NCBI GenBank assembly: GCA_030603695.1
Contig: JAUVXF010000015.1
Location: forward strand, 1 to 64,000
Source: Natronohydrobacter sp.
GTDB lineage: Bacteria > Pseudomonadota > Alphaproteobacteria > Rhodobacterales > Rhodobacteraceae
Direction: 5' to 3'
Length of the DNA: 64,000 nucleotides
The position numbers and the translations under genes were made by a program. Under the pieces are notes generated by a model. That model worked only from the letters and a program-made list of their open reading frames with translations. It searched no databases and had not been told where the DNA came from. Shown in pieces: positions 1-10,140 of this stretch. Position 1 is the first letter of the stretch; the number at the start of each line of letters is the position of its first letter.

Positions 1-126
1 ATAGGCGCGGAATTCGCCGAAATACTTCGTGATCGCGGCTGTCAGCGTTGTCTTGCCGTGGTCCACATGGCCAATCGTGCCAATGTTCACATGCGGTTTG
101 TTGCGTTCAAACTTTTGCTTTGCCAT
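1..126 (-). CDS. tuf: Elongation factor Tu, N-terminal fragment (runs off window)
   Basis: The 42 visible codons start with [20 protein letters not shown] and carry the G1 P-loop GHVDHGKT at residues 19-26, which is diagnostic for EF-Tu. The protein is the cytoplasmic GTPase that delivers aminoacyl-tRNA to the ribosome. The gene reads leftward out of the window, so only the start of domain I is present. The ATG at 126 is preceded by an AAAGGG-like ribosome site. Upstream on the same strand is a lipoprotein gene and not fusA, so this may be the second tuf copy that many alphaproteobacteria carry apart from the str operon; that is inference. Confidence 0.97.
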   Translation of the reverse strand, partial: MAKQKFERNKPHVNIGTIGHVDHGKTTLTAAITKYFGEFRAY

Positions 127-184
127 GGTTTCGGAACCCTTTGTTGTTCGGCCAGATTGCCCGGCCCCTTGATCACACGCGCGC

Positions 185-213
185 CACTTACTCAGCCTGA
201 CCCGGAAAATCAA
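185..213 (-). promoter_or_regulatory. Candidate sigma-70-type promoter of tuf
   Basis: Reading the minus strand, TTGATT (208-213) is followed after 17 bp by TAAGTG (185-190), about 60 bp before the tuf ATG. Spacing is ideal, but the -10 match is only partial. Assigned from position and pattern only. Confidence 0.35.
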
Positions 214-257
214 GCGCAGTTTGCACCGCAGGCGCGCGCATTCCCTGATTTATTGCA

Positions 258-875
258 TCATGCCGGGGGTTGGGCAGCATCAGCGGCAGCGGTTTGCGGC
301 TGTGGCGCGGGATCAGGCCCTTGCACGCGCGGGGGGAACCAATCGGGGTTGGAGGCCAGCCAGTTTTCAATGGCCAGAACCGCGTTTTGCGACAGGTTCT
401 GCATTTGCTGTTCTGCCGATTGTGTCAGGCCGGAACTGACCACGGTTTCGCCCGACAGGCTTTCAAGCACTGTGATGCGGTGCGGGGTGTCATTGATCTT
501 GCCGCCCGCGGCATCATCCCAGACGGTGACACCCAGAATCAAAACCGATTTTGGCGCGGCGACAAGGGGAATGCCGGGCATGGCGAGAACATAGCCATCC
601 ACGGAAACCCCCAGATGATAGAGCCTGTCGCCATCATAGCGCGCGAAACGGCGGCGCATTTCGGCGGTCAGGCTTTCTTGCCATTCTTCTGCCGTTGCGC
701 GGCGCGAGGCAGGGCCAACAGTGGCATTTTCGGCCACCACAATCGCATGCCCCAGATAGAAGTTATCCAGCTCTGCGCGCTCGTCGCGCAATTCGCGCCC
801 ATTGGAGCAAGCTGACAGCACCAGCGCTGCCAAGAGCGCAAAACCGGCACGGGGCAAGGTATAGGTTGACAGCAT
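258..875 (-). CDS. Small lipoprotein, unknown function
   Basis: A 205-residue protein with a lipoprotein signal: a short basic start, a hydrophobic stretch and the lipobox LSAC with Cys23 as the lipidation site. It is therefore probably anchored to a membrane on the periplasmic side. The mature part contains no motif I can name, and the tail is rich in Pro, Gln and Ala (PAPQPQTAAADAAQPPA). The ATG at 875 was chosen because it directly precedes the signal peptide; a longer in-frame reading adds about 50 Arg-rich residues that overlap parC and look spurious. It lies between parC and tuf on the same strand. No function is assigned. Confidence 0.85.
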   Translation of the reverse strand: MLSTYTLPRAGFALLAALVLSACSNGRELRDERAELDNFYLGHAIVVAENATVGPASRRATAEEWQESLTAEMRRRFARYDGDRLYHLGVSVDGYVLAMPGIPLVAAPKSVLILGVTVWDDAAGGKINDTPHRITVLESLSGETVVSSGLTQSAEQQMQNLSQNAVLAIENWLASNPDWFPPRVQGPDPAPQPQTAAADAAQPPA

Positions 876-955
876 CCGCACTCTCCGCAGTTTCCTTGCG
901 CCTGTGCTAACCGATCTTGCCGAAAAGGGCAAATGCGGCGCGCAAAGGCGCTTTG

Positions 956-3259
956 TCAGGCAAAGCGATTGTCGCGCGGAAAGCCACGCGGGGCCATGCG
1001 CCCGGCGCTGGCGCGTTTGCCCAGCCATTCGGACAGATCGCCTTCATGGCGCGTGCGCCCTGCCGGGTCTTTCCAGCTCAGCCCTTCGGCCAGGGTGATC
1101 GTGGCCAGATCGGACAGGCCGCCATCTTTGTAAGATTGCAGCCGCACGCCCTTGCCGCGCGCCATTTCGGGCAGTTCTTCCAGTGCGAACACCAGCAATT
1201 TGCGATTCTCGCCCACCACGGCCAAATGATCGCCTGCCACTTTGCGGCAAATCTGGGCGCGCACCCCGTCTTTGAGGTTGAGCACCTGTTTGCCGCTGCG
1301 TGTCTGGGCGATCACCTCTTCTGACGGCACGACAAAGCCATCACCTGCGCTGGAGGCCACAACAAGCCGCGCATCAGCGCTATGGGTGAACAAATCCACG
1401 ATCTCTGCCTCATTGGGCAGATCGATCATCAGGCGCACAGGTTCGCCCATGCCGCGCCCGCCGGGCAGATTGGCCCCCAGAAGCGTGTAAAACCGCCCGT
1501 TAGAGCCGAAAAGAACGATCTTATCCGTGGTTTCGGCGTGAAAGGCGAAGCGGGCTTCATCGCCATCCTTGAACTTGAACCCCTGATCCAGCGCCACATG
1601 CCCTTTCATGGCCCTGATCCAGCCCATTTTGGAGCACACAACCGTGATCGGCTCGCGCTCTATCATGGCTTCCAGCGGCACCTCTTCCACGTCGCCCGCC
1701 TCGGTGAAATCGGTGCGGCGGCGGCCCAGATCGGTGGCCTTGCCAAATTTGGCCTGCACGTCGCGCAATTCGGTGCTGATGCGCGCCCATTGCAACCGTT
1801 CAGAGCCAAGCAAATCTTCCAGCGCTGCGCGTTCTTCCAACAGCGCGTCGCGTTCGCGGCGCAATTCCATCTCTTCCAAGCGGCGCAGAGAGCGCAGGCG
1901 CATATTGAGGATGGATTCGGCCTGAAGCTCTGTCAACTCGCCCTCGCCGGGCGCGGGGGCGATATAATCGGCCTCTGACATGGCGCGGGGGAAGGCGCGG
2001 CCCCATGTCTCGCGCATCAGCGCCTCGCGGGGGGCCTCGTCATAGCGGATGATATCTATCACGCGGTCAAGGTTCAGGAAGGCGATGATAAAGCCTTCCA
2101 GCACTTCCAGCCGGTGGTCGATCTTGTCCAGCCGGTGCTGGCTGCGGCGCTGCAAGACGGCGCGGCGATGATCTACAAAGGCGCGCAGAACTTCGCGCAG
2201 GCTGCATACACGCGGCGTGACGCCATCTATCAGAACATTCATGTTCAGGCTGAAGCGCGTTTCCAGATCGGAATTGCGAAACAGCATCCCCATCAGCAAT
2301 TCGGGATCAACGCTGCGGCTTTTGGGTTCCAGAACGATCCGCACATCATCGGCCGATTCGTCGCGCACATCTGCCAGAAGGGGCACTTTGCGGGTATGGA
2401 TCACTTCGGCCAGTTTTTCGATCAGGCGGGATTTCGGCACCTGAAAGGGGATTTCCGTGACCACAATCTGCCATTGCCCGCGCCCCAGATCTTCCACCTG
2501 CCAGCGCGCGCGCAGCCGGAAAGACCCGCGCCCTGTCTGATAGGCGGCAAGAATGGCCTCGCGCGGCTCTGCCAGCAGGCCGCCGGTGGGGAAATCGGGG
2601 CCGGGGATAAGTTTTATCAACTCTTCATCGGGCAGATCGGGGGCGGCGATAAGGGCAAGGCAGCCTTCGATCAATTCATCCAGATTATGCGGCGGGATAT
2701 TGGTGGCCATGCCCACCGCAATCCCGCTTGCGCCATTGGCCAGCAGGTTGGGAAAGGCTGCGGGCAAGACAACGGGTTCTTCCAGCGTGCCATCATAATT
2801 GGGCCGGAAATCCACGGCATTTTCGGCCAGCCCTTCCAGCAGCGCTTCTGCGGCATGGGCCATGCGCGCTTCGGTATAGCGCGCAGCGGCGGGGTTATCG
2901 CCATCGATATTTCCGAAATTGCCCTGCCCATCCACCAGCGGATAACGCAGGTTGAAATCCTGCGCCAGCCGCGCCATGGCGTCATAAATCGCGGCATCGC
3001 CATGGGGGTGATAATTGCCCATCACATCGCCCGTGATCTTGGCGGATTTGCGAAACCCGCCATTGGGCGAAAGCTTCAATTCCCGCATGGCAAAGAGAAT
3101 GCGCCGGTGCACGGGTTTCAGCCCGTCACGCGCATCGGGGAGTGCGCGGTGCATGATGGTAGAGAGCGCATATTGCAGATAGCGCGAGCCGAGCGCGCGG
3201 CGCAGCGGTTCTGCCACTGGGGCGGTCATATCGGATTGCGCGTCATCATCTTGTGCCAT
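956..3259 (-). CDS. parC: DNA topoisomerase IV subunit A
   Basis: A 767-residue type IIA topoisomerase A subunit, which with ParE decatenates replicated chromosomes. Recognisable features are the N-terminal [12 protein letters not shown], the quinolone-pocket region [15 protein letters not shown], the active-site tyrosine in AARYTEARM, and a C-terminal beta-pinwheel with short repeats. The ATG at 3259 (MAQDDDAQS) begins the family-typical N-terminus; the open frame continues about 290 codons further upstream but that part is an antisense shadow of the divergent gene. ParC rather than GyrA is preferred from its length and from the short C-terminal domain without a clear GyrA box. The residue equivalent to Escherichia coli ParC Ser80 is Ala here. 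Confidence 0.95.
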   Translation of the reverse strand: MAQDDDAQSDMTAPVAEPLRRALGSRYLQYALSTIMHRALPDARDGLKPVHRRILFAMRELKLSPNGGFRKSAKITGDVMGNYHPHGDAAIYDAMARLAQDFNLRYPLVDGQGNFGNIDGDNPAAARYTEARMAHAAEALLEGLAENAVDFRPNYDGTLEEPVVLPAAFPNLLANGASGIAVGMATNIPPHNLDELIEGCLALIAAPDLPDEELIKLIPGPDFPTGGLLAEPREAILAAYQTGRGSFRLRARWQVEDLGRGQWQIVVTEIPFQVPKSRLIEKLAEVIHTRKVPLLADVRDESADDVRIVLEPKSRSVDPELLMGMLFRNSDLETRFSLNMNVLIDGVTPRVCSLREVLRAFVDHRRAVLQRRSQHRLDKIDHRLEVLEGFIIAFLNLDRVIDIIRYDEAPREALMRETWGRAFPRAMSEADYIAPAPGEGELTELQAESILNMRLRSLRRLEEMELRRERDALLEERAALEDLLGSERLQWARISTELRDVQAKFGKATDLGRRRTDFTEAGDVEEVPLEAMIEREPITVVCSKMGWIRAMKGHVALDQGFKFKDGDEARFAFHAETTDKIVLFGSNGRFYTLLGANLPGGRGMGEPVRLMIDLPNEAEIVDLFTHSADARLVVASSAGDGFVVPSEEVIAQTRSGKQVLNLKDGVRAQICRKVAGDHLAVVGENRKLLVFALEELPEMARGKGVRLQSYKDGGLSDLATITLAEGLSWKDPAGRTRHEGDLSEWLGKRASAGRMAPRGFPRDNRFA

Positions 3260-3404
3260 GGTTTCGCAATACCCCCAAAAGATGGGTTTCGTCCAGTCCC
3301 GATAACACGGCAAATTTACGCTGCCACAAAACTTGGCGCTTGTGAGGGGGGCGGGGGCGGCCCTAATCTTGGGCGCAAGCAACGATTTGCGCGAAAGGGA
3401 TATT

Positions 3405-5270
3405 ATGCGGGCATTATCTGTTTTGGTTTTTGCAGGTCTGGCAATGCCAGCCATGGCACAGACGCGGCCTGAAATCCGCGCTGTGACCTTATCCACCGCC
3501 GGGCTGGCGCTGATCGAGGCCGAGGCCAGTTTGGGCGCCGAGGGGCTGCGCCTGCCTGTGCGGCGCGCCGATATCAATGATTTCCTGAAATCGCTGCGCC
3601 TGTCAGACCCGGCAGGCGGTGTGCCGCGCCTGACATTCTCTGGCCCCGGCATGGTGCAGGACACATTCGCCGCCCTGCCCTTCGGCCCCGAAGCGCTGGG
3701 TGATCTGCACACCCTTCTGGCCGCGATGGTGGGCGCGCCTGTGCGTGCCGTGCGGCATGGCACTGTTATGGAAGGGGCAGTGATGGGCACGCAGGCCCTG
3801 CCCTGCCCGCCAGAGGCGCAAGGCGCCTGTGCCGCCCTGACCCTGCGTCTGGCAGATGGCACATTGCGCCAGATCGCGCTGGACGCAACAACAGAGATTG
3901 GCTTTCTGGAGGACAGCGACAGCGCCGCGATTGCGCAGGGGCTGGAGGCGCTGCGCCGGGGCGCGCGCGCGCAGGTGGTGGATGTGACGCTGCACAGCAC
4001 ACAGGCCGGGCCGCGCCCTGTGGCCCTTGGCTGGCTGCAACCTGCGCCCTTGTGGAAAACCGCGTGGCGGGCCGAAGATGGGCCGGAGGGCATGACCCTG
4101 ACAGGCTGGGCGGTGATTGAAAACACCACCGGGCAGGATTGGGAAGATATCTCTCTGACGCTTGCAACCGGGGCAGTGCAGGCGCTGGAGGTGCAGCTTT
4201 ACGAGCGTCTGGAGGCCGAGCGCAAACTGGCCGCCCCGCAGTTTGAACCCGCTTTTGCCGTATCCCAGCCCATGGGGCGCGAGATGGCGTTCGAGGCAGA
4301 TATGGCCATTGCCCCCGTGGTGATGGAGGATGCAGAGAGTTTCTCGCGCTTCACGCTGTCACAGCCCGTAACCCTGCGCGCGGGCGAGATGATCTCGTTG
4401 CCCTTTTTGAGCGAGGCGCTGGAAGAGGCGCGGCTCACGCTCTATTCCGGCGGCAGTGGCATGGCCCATCCGATGATTGCCATCGAATTTGAAAACCCTT
4501 TGCCCCTGCGCCTGCCTGCCGGGGTTGTGACGCTCTATGAGCCGGGGCGCGGCCATGCGGGGGATGCCATGATCCCCGAAATGGCGCCGGGCGCGCGCGA
4601 GGTGATCGAATTTGCCCAAGATACCGCCATGCGCATATCAGAGCGCATGCAAGACAGCGTGCAGGTGCGCGCGGGGCGGATTGTGAACGGGGTGCTGGAG
4701 GTGGAAGAAAAGCTGGAGCGGCGCACCGCCTACCGGATAGAGGGCGCGCCCCTTCAGGATCGTGTGCTGACGCTGTTGCACCCGCTGAACCCCGGCTGGC
4801 AGATGGAAACAGAGGGCGGCAGTGCGGGCTTTGCCGATACGCGCTTTGCCATCACCGTGCCTGCGGGCGAGACTATGACGCATGAGGTGCTGGAAACCCA
4901 GCTTGTGAGCACCGAAATCGGGTTGCTGGCGCTGGAGGATGAGGCGCTGGCCTTCTGGTCGGGCCGCATACCCGATGCGGGATTGCGCGACACGCTGGAA
5001 GCGCTGCAAGAGCTGCGCCGCGAAGAACAGGGGCTGCGCAACGAGATGGCCCGGATTGCCGCGCAAGAGGGCGAATTGCTGGCCGATCAGGCGCGGCTGG
5101 CGGGGCTGGTCACGCAGCTTGGGGCAGATAGCGCCGCAACACCGGCGCGGCGGGCGCGGATAGATGCGATTGATGATGACATCGCACAGGCGCGCGCGGC
5201 CCGCGCCGCGGCACAGGCCCGGCTGGCAGAAATCGGGCAGGCGATAGAGGCGCTGGTCGGAGGGGGCTGA
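3405..5270 (+). CDS. Secreted DUF4139-family protein
   Basis: A 621-residue protein with a Sec signal peptide ([19 protein letters not shown], cleavage after about residue 19). The stretch WKTAWR...[25 protein letters not shown] around residues 215-255 matches the DUF4139 pattern, in which a beta-rich domain carries the phrase 'NTTGxDWxDvxLxLxTG'. Near the C-terminus (about 535-615) lies a long charged Arg/Glu/Ala-rich coiled coil. In classical members the coiled coil sits between the N-terminal DUF4140 and DUF4139, so its position at the end here is somewhat unusual. The start at 3405 has a good AAAGGGA ribosome site 6 bases upstream. Family function is poorly defined. It is divergent from parC and convergent with ubiK. 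Confidence 0.8.
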   Translation: MRALSVLVFAGLAMPAMAQTRPEIRAVTLSTAGLALIEAEASLGAEGLRLPVRRADINDFLKSLRLSDPAGGVPRLTFSGPGMVQDTFAALPFGPEALGDLHTLLAAMVGAPVRAVRHGTVMEGAVMGTQALPCPPEAQGACAALTLRLADGTLRQIALDATTEIGFLEDSDSAAIAQGLEALRRGARAQVVDVTLHSTQAGPRPVALGWLQPAPLWKTAWRAEDGPEGMTLTGWAVIENTTGQDWEDISLTLATGAVQALEVQLYERLEAERKLAAPQFEPAFAVSQPMGREMAFEADMAIAPVVMEDAESFSRFTLSQPVTLRAGEMISLPFLSEALEEARLTLYSGGSGMAHPMIAIEFENPLPLRLPAGVVTLYEPGRGHAGDAMIPEMAPGAREVIEFAQDTAMRISERMQDSVQVRAGRIVNGVLEVEEKLERRTAYRIEGAPLQDRVLTLLHPLNPGWQMETEGGSAGFADTRFAITVPAGETMTHEVLETQLVSTEIGLLALEDEALAFWSGRIPDAGLRDTLEALQELRREEQGLRNEMARIAAQEGELLADQARLAGLVTQLGADSAATPARRARIDAIDDDIAQARAARAAAQARLAEIGQAIEALVGGG

Positions 5271-5334
5271 GCCTTTGGGGCGGGCGTGGGCGGGCAGCCC
5301 CTGCCCCCCAGCAACACACCGCCGCCAACGGCCC

Positions 5335-5900
5335 GGTGCTGCGCGGGGTTCTCTTCTCGCATCTTCACTGAAGCAGGCATAGATAAACAGCAGCAAGGTG
5401 ACGGGTCGCTTTGCATGGCAGCGCATCGCTTGGCCCTCTCGCCAAGCGCGGAATCAAGGGCGCAGCCCGCCGCGCCTCAAAGGGCCGCCCCCCGGCACAG
5501 CGATTTGGCTGCAACCTGTGCATAGCCTGAATTTCGCGCGGATTTGGCCGCCATAAAGTGACATAGCCCCCCGGTCGGATCGCCGCACCGCGGCCCAGCA
5601 ATGCGCGGCTTGTCTTTCTGCCCGGTCTCTGGAGAAGGCATGTATATCAGGCGCGGGGAGATGGGCGGCTTTCCATGCGGCGCATCGCTTGCCCCCCTCG
5701 CGCCAAGCGCGGAACCCAGGGCTTTAGCCCGCCGCGCAGAGTCATGCCGAAGGCATGTCTCTGGCATGACGCCGCCTCCCGGCACGGCGATTTGGCTGCC
5801 GTGGGCGCTTAGCTTGGGTTTCGTTCGGATGTGGCCAGCATAAAGCGCCTAGCCAGACCGATGCTTCGCCGCACCCCAGCCCAGCGCGGCGCGGCATGGG
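5335..5900 (-). repeat. Dispersed repeat array R1 (minus orientation)
   Basis: The 679-base gap between the DUF4139 gene and ubiK is filled by the dispersed repeat family. It holds one good core copy (reverse complement of TGTCCGAACGAAA near 5819-5830), one variant core near 5528-5545, hairpin modules at about 5446-5477 and 5705-5737, block-1 copies ending near 5611, and a degenerate block 1 near 5860-5900. The module at 5341-5386 is identical to 11535-11580 except for one base. Open frames cross the array but change frame between copies, so I see no gene. Confidence 0.85.
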
Positions 5901-5949
5901 GCCAGCCGCTCGACAGCCCCTCAGGGCTGAACCTTCGCCGGGGAGGAAA

Positions 5950-6195
5950 TTAGCCCTGTTTGGCTTCCAGCGCCGCCAGCCTTGCGCTGAGTGCCTCATT
6001 CTCTTCGCGGGCTTTCTGGGCCATGGCGCGCACGGCGTCAAATTCTTCGCGCGTGACGAAATCGCGGTCGGCAAGCCAGCGATCCATCAGGCTTTTCATG
6101 GCGGTTTCGGCCTCTGTGCGGGCGCCTTGCGCCACACCCATCGCATTTGTCATCAATTGCGACATATCATCCAGAAAGCGGTTGCGGCTTTGCAT
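5950..6195 (-). CDS. ubiK: Ubiquinone biosynthesis accessory factor UbiK (BMFP family)
   Basis: An 81-residue protein of the BMFP/UbiK family: an N-terminal amphipathic part (MQSRNRFLDDMSQLMTNAMG) followed by a C-terminal coiled coil with the typical VTREEFDAVRAMA and ENEALSARLAALEAKQ. In enterobacteria UbiK supports the late, soluble steps of ubiquinone synthesis and binds lipids at the membrane; the role here is inferred from family. The ATG at 6195 has a GAGG ribosome site; the TTG four codons upstream is less likely. Upstream and divergent is lgt. Confidence 0.85.
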   Translation of the reverse strand: MQSRNRFLDDMSQLMTNAMGVAQGARTEAETAMKSLMDRWLADRDFVTREEFDAVRAMAQKAREENEALSARLAALEAKQG

Positions 6196-6316
6196 CTTGC
6201 ACCTCAAATCATGCTACCTGCCCTATATGTGACCTCGCGGGCGGAAACTCAAGGTTGACTTCCCCCGACAACCCGCGCCAGACAGTCGCAACCCCGACCA
6301 ACAAGCACAGGCGCAG

Positions 6317-7207
6317 ATGATTTCCCTAGCAATCCTTTTCCCCGATCTTCGGCCAGAGATTTTCTCTATTGATATCGGCAATTTCAGCTTTGCGCTGCGC
6401 TGGTATGCGCTGGCCTATATTGCGGGGTTTCTGGGGGGGTGGTGGATCATCCAGCGGCTGATGCTGCGCCCCGCGCTCTGGCCTGCCAATGCGGCCCCCA
6501 CCACGCCCGCGCAGATTGAAAGCCTGCTGACCCATGTGATTATCGGGGTTATTCTGGGGGGGCGGCTGGGCTTTGTGCTGTTTTACCAGCCCGGCTATTA
6601 TCTGGCCAACCCGGCAGAGATTTTGCGCATCTGGGAAGGGGGGATGTCCTTTCATGGGGGTATGGCCGGGGTTGTGGTGGCGGGGCTGCTCTTTTGCCGG
6701 CGCAATGGCGTAGCGCCGTTGCATATCGCCGATGCGATGGCGCTGGTTGCGCCCATTGGCATTGGCCTTGGGCGGGTGGCGAATTTCATCAATGCCGAAT
6801 TATGGGGCCGGCCCACCTTGCAGCCCTGGGGGGTGATCTTTCCGGGCGCGCAGGCGCAAAGCTGCCCGTTTGACTGGCCGCAACTTTATTGCGCGCGCCA
6901 TCCAACGCAGCTGTATGAGGCGGCATTGGAGGGGGCTGTCTTGTTTGCGGTGCTGGCCTTTCTGGTCTGGCGGCGCGGCGCGCTGAAGCGGCCGGGCACG
7001 GTGACAGCGGTGTTTCTGGCAGGCTATGGGCTGGGGCGCTTTACAGTGGAGTTTTTCCGCCAGCCCGATGCGCAATTTATCACGCTGGACAACCCGATGG
7101 GCCATGTCCTGAGCCTTGGGCCTTTGGGGGTGACGATGGGGCAGGCGCTGTCGCTGCCGATGATTGTGGCGGGGGTTGCGCTGTTGCTGTTGCGGCGGCG
7201 CGCATGA
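6317..7207 (+). CDS. lgt: Prolipoprotein diacylglyceryl transferase
   Basis: A 296-residue inner-membrane enzyme that transfers diacylglycerol from phosphatidylglycerol to the lipobox cysteine of prolipoproteins. It shows several transmembrane helices, the conserved HGG (residues 113-115) and the Lgt signature GRVANFINAELWGR (from about 152), plus the C-terminal RPGTVTAVFLAGYGLGRFTVEFFRQPD-type region, of which the Arg and Glu are conserved. It is the first gene of the lgt-midA-pgeF operon and overlaps midA by ATGA at 7204-7207. Confidence 0.96.
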   Translation: MISLAILFPDLRPEIFSIDIGNFSFALRWYALAYIAGFLGGWWIIQRLMLRPALWPANAAPTTPAQIESLLTHVIIGVILGGRLGFVLFYQPGYYLANPAEILRIWEGGMSFHGGMAGVVVAGLLFCRRNGVAPLHIADAMALVAPIGIGLGRVANFINAELWGRPTLQPWGVIFPGAQAQSCPFDWPQLYCARHPTQLYEAALEGAVLFAVLAFLVWRRGALKRPGTVTAVFLAGYGLGRFTVEFFRQPDAQFITLDNPMGHVLSLGPLGVTMGQALSLPMIVAGVALLLLRRRA

Positions 7208-8268
7208 GCGCGCTGCGGCCCCTGATCCTGCGTCAGATCGCCCTGCAAGGGCCGCTTGGCATTGCCGATTATATGCTGTTGTGCCTGCTGCACCCGGCGC
7301 ATGGCTATTACACCACCCGCGACCCTTTGGGCGTGGCAGGGGATTTCACCACCGCCCCCGAAATAAGCCAGATGTTTGGCGAGATGCTGGGCCTTTCTCT
7401 GGCGCAAATCTGGATGGATCAGGGCCGCCCTGCCCCGTTTGCGCTGGCCGAATTAGGCCCCGGTCGCGGCACGCTGATGGCCGATGCGCTGCGCGCCACG
7501 GCGCGCGTGCCGGGATTTCATGCCGCGATGCGCCTGCATCTGATAGAGGCAAGCCCGGTGCTGCGCGCAAGGCAGGCTGAGACATTGGCACCGTTTGCGC
7601 CACACTTCCATGACAGCGCCGATACCCTGCCCGACAGCCCGCTGTTTCTGCTGGCCAATGAATTCTTTGATGCCCTGCCCATCCGCCAATTCCTGCGCCG
7701 GGGCGATGGCTGGGCAGAGCGTATGGTGGGCGCGCAGGATGGCGCGCTGTGTTTTGGCCTTGCGCCCCCTGTGCCTTTGGCCGCGCTGGCAGGGCGGCTG
7801 GCCGATACGGCCGAGGGGGAGATGGTCGAGACATGCCAGCCCGCGCAGCCGATCATGGCCGCTATCGCCGCGCGCATTGCCGCGCGGGGGGGTGCGGCGC
7901 TGGTGATCGATTACGGCGATTGGCGCAGCCGGGGCGATACGCTGCAAGCGCTGCGCGCACACCGCTTTGATCACCCGCTGGCCCATCCGGGCGAAGCTGA
8001 TCTGACCGCGCATGTGGATTTCGAGGCCTTGGCCCTTGCGGCACAACCCCTGCACGCAGAGGCGCTGACCCCGCAGGGAGTGTTTCTGGAAGCCCTTGGC
8101 ATGGGGGCGCGGGCGCATGCTTTGGCCGAGCGGCTGGAGGGTGCGGCGCGTGATGCCCATCTTGCCGCGTATCGGCGCTTGACGCATGGCAGGGAAATGG
8201 GCCACTTGTTTAAAGTGCTTGGGCTGAGACGAGCCACCGACCCTGCCTTGCCCGGATTTAAGACATGA
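7204..8268 (+). CDS. Class I SAM-dependent methyltransferase, NDUFAF7/MidA family
   Basis: A 354-residue protein of the MidA/NDUFAF7 family. The SAM-binding loop is ELGPGRGTLMADALR (about residues 82-96), preceded by the family-typical GDFTTAPEISQMFGEM, and followed by LLANEFFDALPIRQF and VIDYGDW. In mitochondria NDUFAF7 dimethylates an arginine of a complex I subunit; bacterial relatives are presumed protein-arginine methyltransferases. It overlaps lgt (ATGA) and pgeF (ATGA), so the three genes are translationally coupled. The substrate here is unknown. Confidence 0.9.
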   Translation: MSALRPLILRQIALQGPLGIADYMLLCLLHPAHGYYTTRDPLGVAGDFTTAPEISQMFGEMLGLSLAQIWMDQGRPAPFALAELGPGRGTLMADALRATARVPGFHAAMRLHLIEASPVLRARQAETLAPFAPHFHDSADTLPDSPLFLLANEFFDALPIRQFLRRGDGWAERMVGAQDGALCFGLAPPVPLAALAGRLADTAEGEMVETCQPAQPIMAAIAARIAARGGAALVIDYGDWRSRGDTLQALRAHRFDHPLAHPGEADLTAHVDFEALALAAQPLHAEALTPQGVFLEALGMGARAHALAERLEGAARDAHLAAYRRLTHGREMGHLFKVLGLRRATDPALPGFKT

Positions 8269-9029
8269 CGCTGGAAATCCTGACCTCTGACTCGCTCTCT
8301 GAGTGCCGCCACGGCTTTTTCACGCGCTGTGGGGGGGCGTCATCGGGGATATTCGCGGGGCTGAATTGTGGCCCCGGCTCCTCTGACCAAAGCGACAGCG
8401 TGCGCCTGAACCGGATGCGCGTGGCAGATGCGATGCAGGTGCCCGCAGAGGCGCTGGTCACAGTGCATCAGACCCATTCGGCAGATGTGCTGACACTGGC
8501 GGCCCCTATGGCGGGGGATGCGCCCAAGCCCAAGGCCGATGCGATTGTGACCGCCACACCGGGGCTGGCGCTGGCAATTCTGACCGCTGATTGCCAGCCC
8601 GTGCTGTTTGCAGACCCAGATGCCGGAGTGATTGGCGCAGCCCATGCAGGCTGGCGCGGGGCCTTGTCGGGGGTGTTGGAAAACACCTTGGGCGCGATGG
8701 AAGCGCTTGGGGCCGAACGCGAGAATATCACGGCAGTGATCGGGCCATGCATCTCTCAGACCGCCTATGAGGTGGGGGAAGAATTTCTGGAGATGTTTTT
8801 GGCCGAAGACCCCGATTTTGCCCGCTTCTTTGCCAATGGCAGGGCGGGGAAATACCAATTCGATCTGCCCGCCTTCGGCCTGTTCCGGCTGCGCGCGGCA
8901 GGGGTTGGGCAGGCCGAATGGATACGCCATTGCACCTATGGCGATGCGCGGCGCTTTTATTCCTATCGCCGGTCTGTGCATGAAGGGCAGGCCGATTACG
9001 GGCGGCTGATTTCTGTTATCCGGTTGTGA
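8265..9029 (+). CDS. pgeF: Peptidoglycan editing factor PgeF (YfiH/laccase-domain family)
   Basis: A 254-residue multicopper-laccase-like (Cu-oxidase_4) protein. The metal-binding residues of the family are visible: His in VTVHQTHSADV, Cys in ILTADCQPVLF and His in GAAHAGWRGALSG. Members have been reported to edit misincorporated serine residues in peptidoglycan precursors and also to act on purine nucleosides. The start overlaps the midA stop by ATGA, so it belongs to the same operon. Confidence 0.92.
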   Translation: MTLEILTSDSLSECRHGFFTRCGGASSGIFAGLNCGPGSSDQSDSVRLNRMRVADAMQVPAEALVTVHQTHSADVLTLAAPMAGDAPKPKADAIVTATPGLALAILTADCQPVLFADPDAGVIGAAHAGWRGALSGVLENTLGAMEALGAERENITAVIGPCISQTAYEVGEEFLEMFLAEDPDFARFFANGRAGKYQFDLPAFGLFRLRAAGVGQAEWIRHCTYGDARRFYSYRRSVHEGQADYGRLISVIRL

Positions 9030-9149
9030 CATGATCGCGGCGCGGTATTGCCCCTGAAATTCCTGCACCCTGTCCCATTCACGCCCCAATCGGGCGCGAT
9101 ACAGGAGGGGTTCCAGTCTGATGGACTGCACAGGATAAAGGAAAATACC

Positions 9150-9350
9150 ATGGCCCCACGCCCCGCCCCCCGCTGGATGACAGCGCTGATTGACCAAAGC
9201 ACCCAGACTTTGCCAGTGCTTCCCTGGGAACGCGCGGCCAAACGGGCACGCCGCCTGGCGGCTGTGCATCCGGCCTTTGCCACAAGCCGCCCCTGCATGC
9301 AGGGCGCCGCGGCGGATACCAAATTTTATCAAGTCATTGCAGCGCAGTAA
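9150..9350 (+). CDS. Small basic protein of unknown function
   Basis: A 66-residue protein starting MAPRPAPRWMTALIDQSTQ, rich in Arg and Ala, with no signal peptide or membrane helix. The ATG at 9150 follows an AAAGGAAA ribosome site. It lies 120 bases after pgeF in the same direction and is followed by a strong terminator, which supports a real, transcribed gene. The frame upstream of this ATG reads through non-conserved sequence and was not used. I do not recognise a function. Confidence 0.6.
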   Translation: MAPRPAPRWMTALIDQSTQTLPVLPWERAAKRARRLAAVHPAFATSRPCMQGAAADTKFYQVIAAQ

Positions 9351-9376
9351 TTCAAGCAAGACATTTTATAAAGCGT

Positions 9377-9407
9377 CGGGCGCTCTGGAGACAGAGCGCC
9401 CGTTTTT
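9377..9407 (+). terminator. Rho-independent terminator
   Basis: A perfect 10-bp stem CGGGCGCTCT / AGAGCGCCCG with a six-base loop (9387-9392), followed directly by TTTTT. It ends the transcript of the small ORF at 9150-9350 and possibly of the lgt operon. Confidence 0.92.
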
Positions 9408-9434
9408 CATATACTGCGGTAAAGAGAGCGCCGC

Positions 9435-9905
9435 TTAGGCGGCCTGCTCTGTCACGCTGTCAGATTTCGCCAGGCGCGCCCTGTCGGTGCTGATCTCTAT
9501 CCGGCGGGGTTTCAGCGCCTCTGGCAATTCCCGCGCAAGATCAATGTGCAGCATGCCATCGGCGTGGCGGGCCTGCGTGACGCGCACATGATCGGCCAGA
9601 TGGAAGCGGCGTTCAAAAGCGCGGGTGGCAATACCCCGGTGCAGGAATTCGCGGGTGCTGTCATCCTCGCCAGAGCGGCCTGTGATGACAAGGGCTGTGT
9701 CTTTCACCTCCACGCTCAGATCATCGGGGGCGAAACCTGCCACGGCCAGAGAGATGCGATAGGCATTCTCGGCAGTGCGTTCGATGTTATAGGGCGGGTA
9801 GGTTGGCGCTTGCAGATCACTTGCAAGGGCGCGGTCAAGCAGGTCTGCCATCCGGTCAAAGCCGATTGTGGCGCGGTAAAGGGGGGTAGGATCAAAACGA
9901 CGCAT
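9435..9905 (-). CDS. Small heat-shock protein, Hsp20 family
   Basis: A 156-residue alpha-crystallin-domain chaperone that holds unfolding proteins in soluble complexes. The N-terminus MRRFDPTPLYRATIGFDRM is typical of the IbpA-like class, followed by PPYNIERTAENAYRI, the domain core VEVKDTALVITG and ATRAFERRFHLADHVRV. The ATG at 9905 was preferred over 9911 because GGAGG then has proper spacing. It is convergent with the small ORF at 9150. A clear RpoH promoter was not identified upstream. Confidence 0.93.
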   Translation of the reverse strand: MRRFDPTPLYRATIGFDRMADLLDRALASDLQAPTYPPYNIERTAENAYRISLAVAGFAPDDLSVEVKDTALVITGRSGEDDSTREFLHRGIATRAFERRFHLADHVRVTQARHADGMLHIDLARELPEALKPRRIEISTDRARLAKSDSVTEQAA

Positions 9906-10140
9906 AAGCATCCTCCGTCAAGAAGCGATACAAGGTTACGCGCCTTCCAGCATGGACAGGCGCGGGGCTGTGTTGCGGTGAACCCGTAAGCGGCATTCCC
10001 GCATAAGGCTTATCTGGGAAGGGTCTGGCGGGGATTCAAGCCCTGAGCGGCGCAGAGTTGGCGGCCAAAATGTTGGGCCGCGCGGCTGCGGTGGTGCGGC
10101 CTTGCATTGTGGTTGCCCGCGCGCGCAGGCACGTGCCCGG

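Noticed and set aside
2114-3472. 452-codon open frame antisense to parC
   Set aside because: parC is unambiguous; the antisense translation is His/Gln/Arg-rich without domains.
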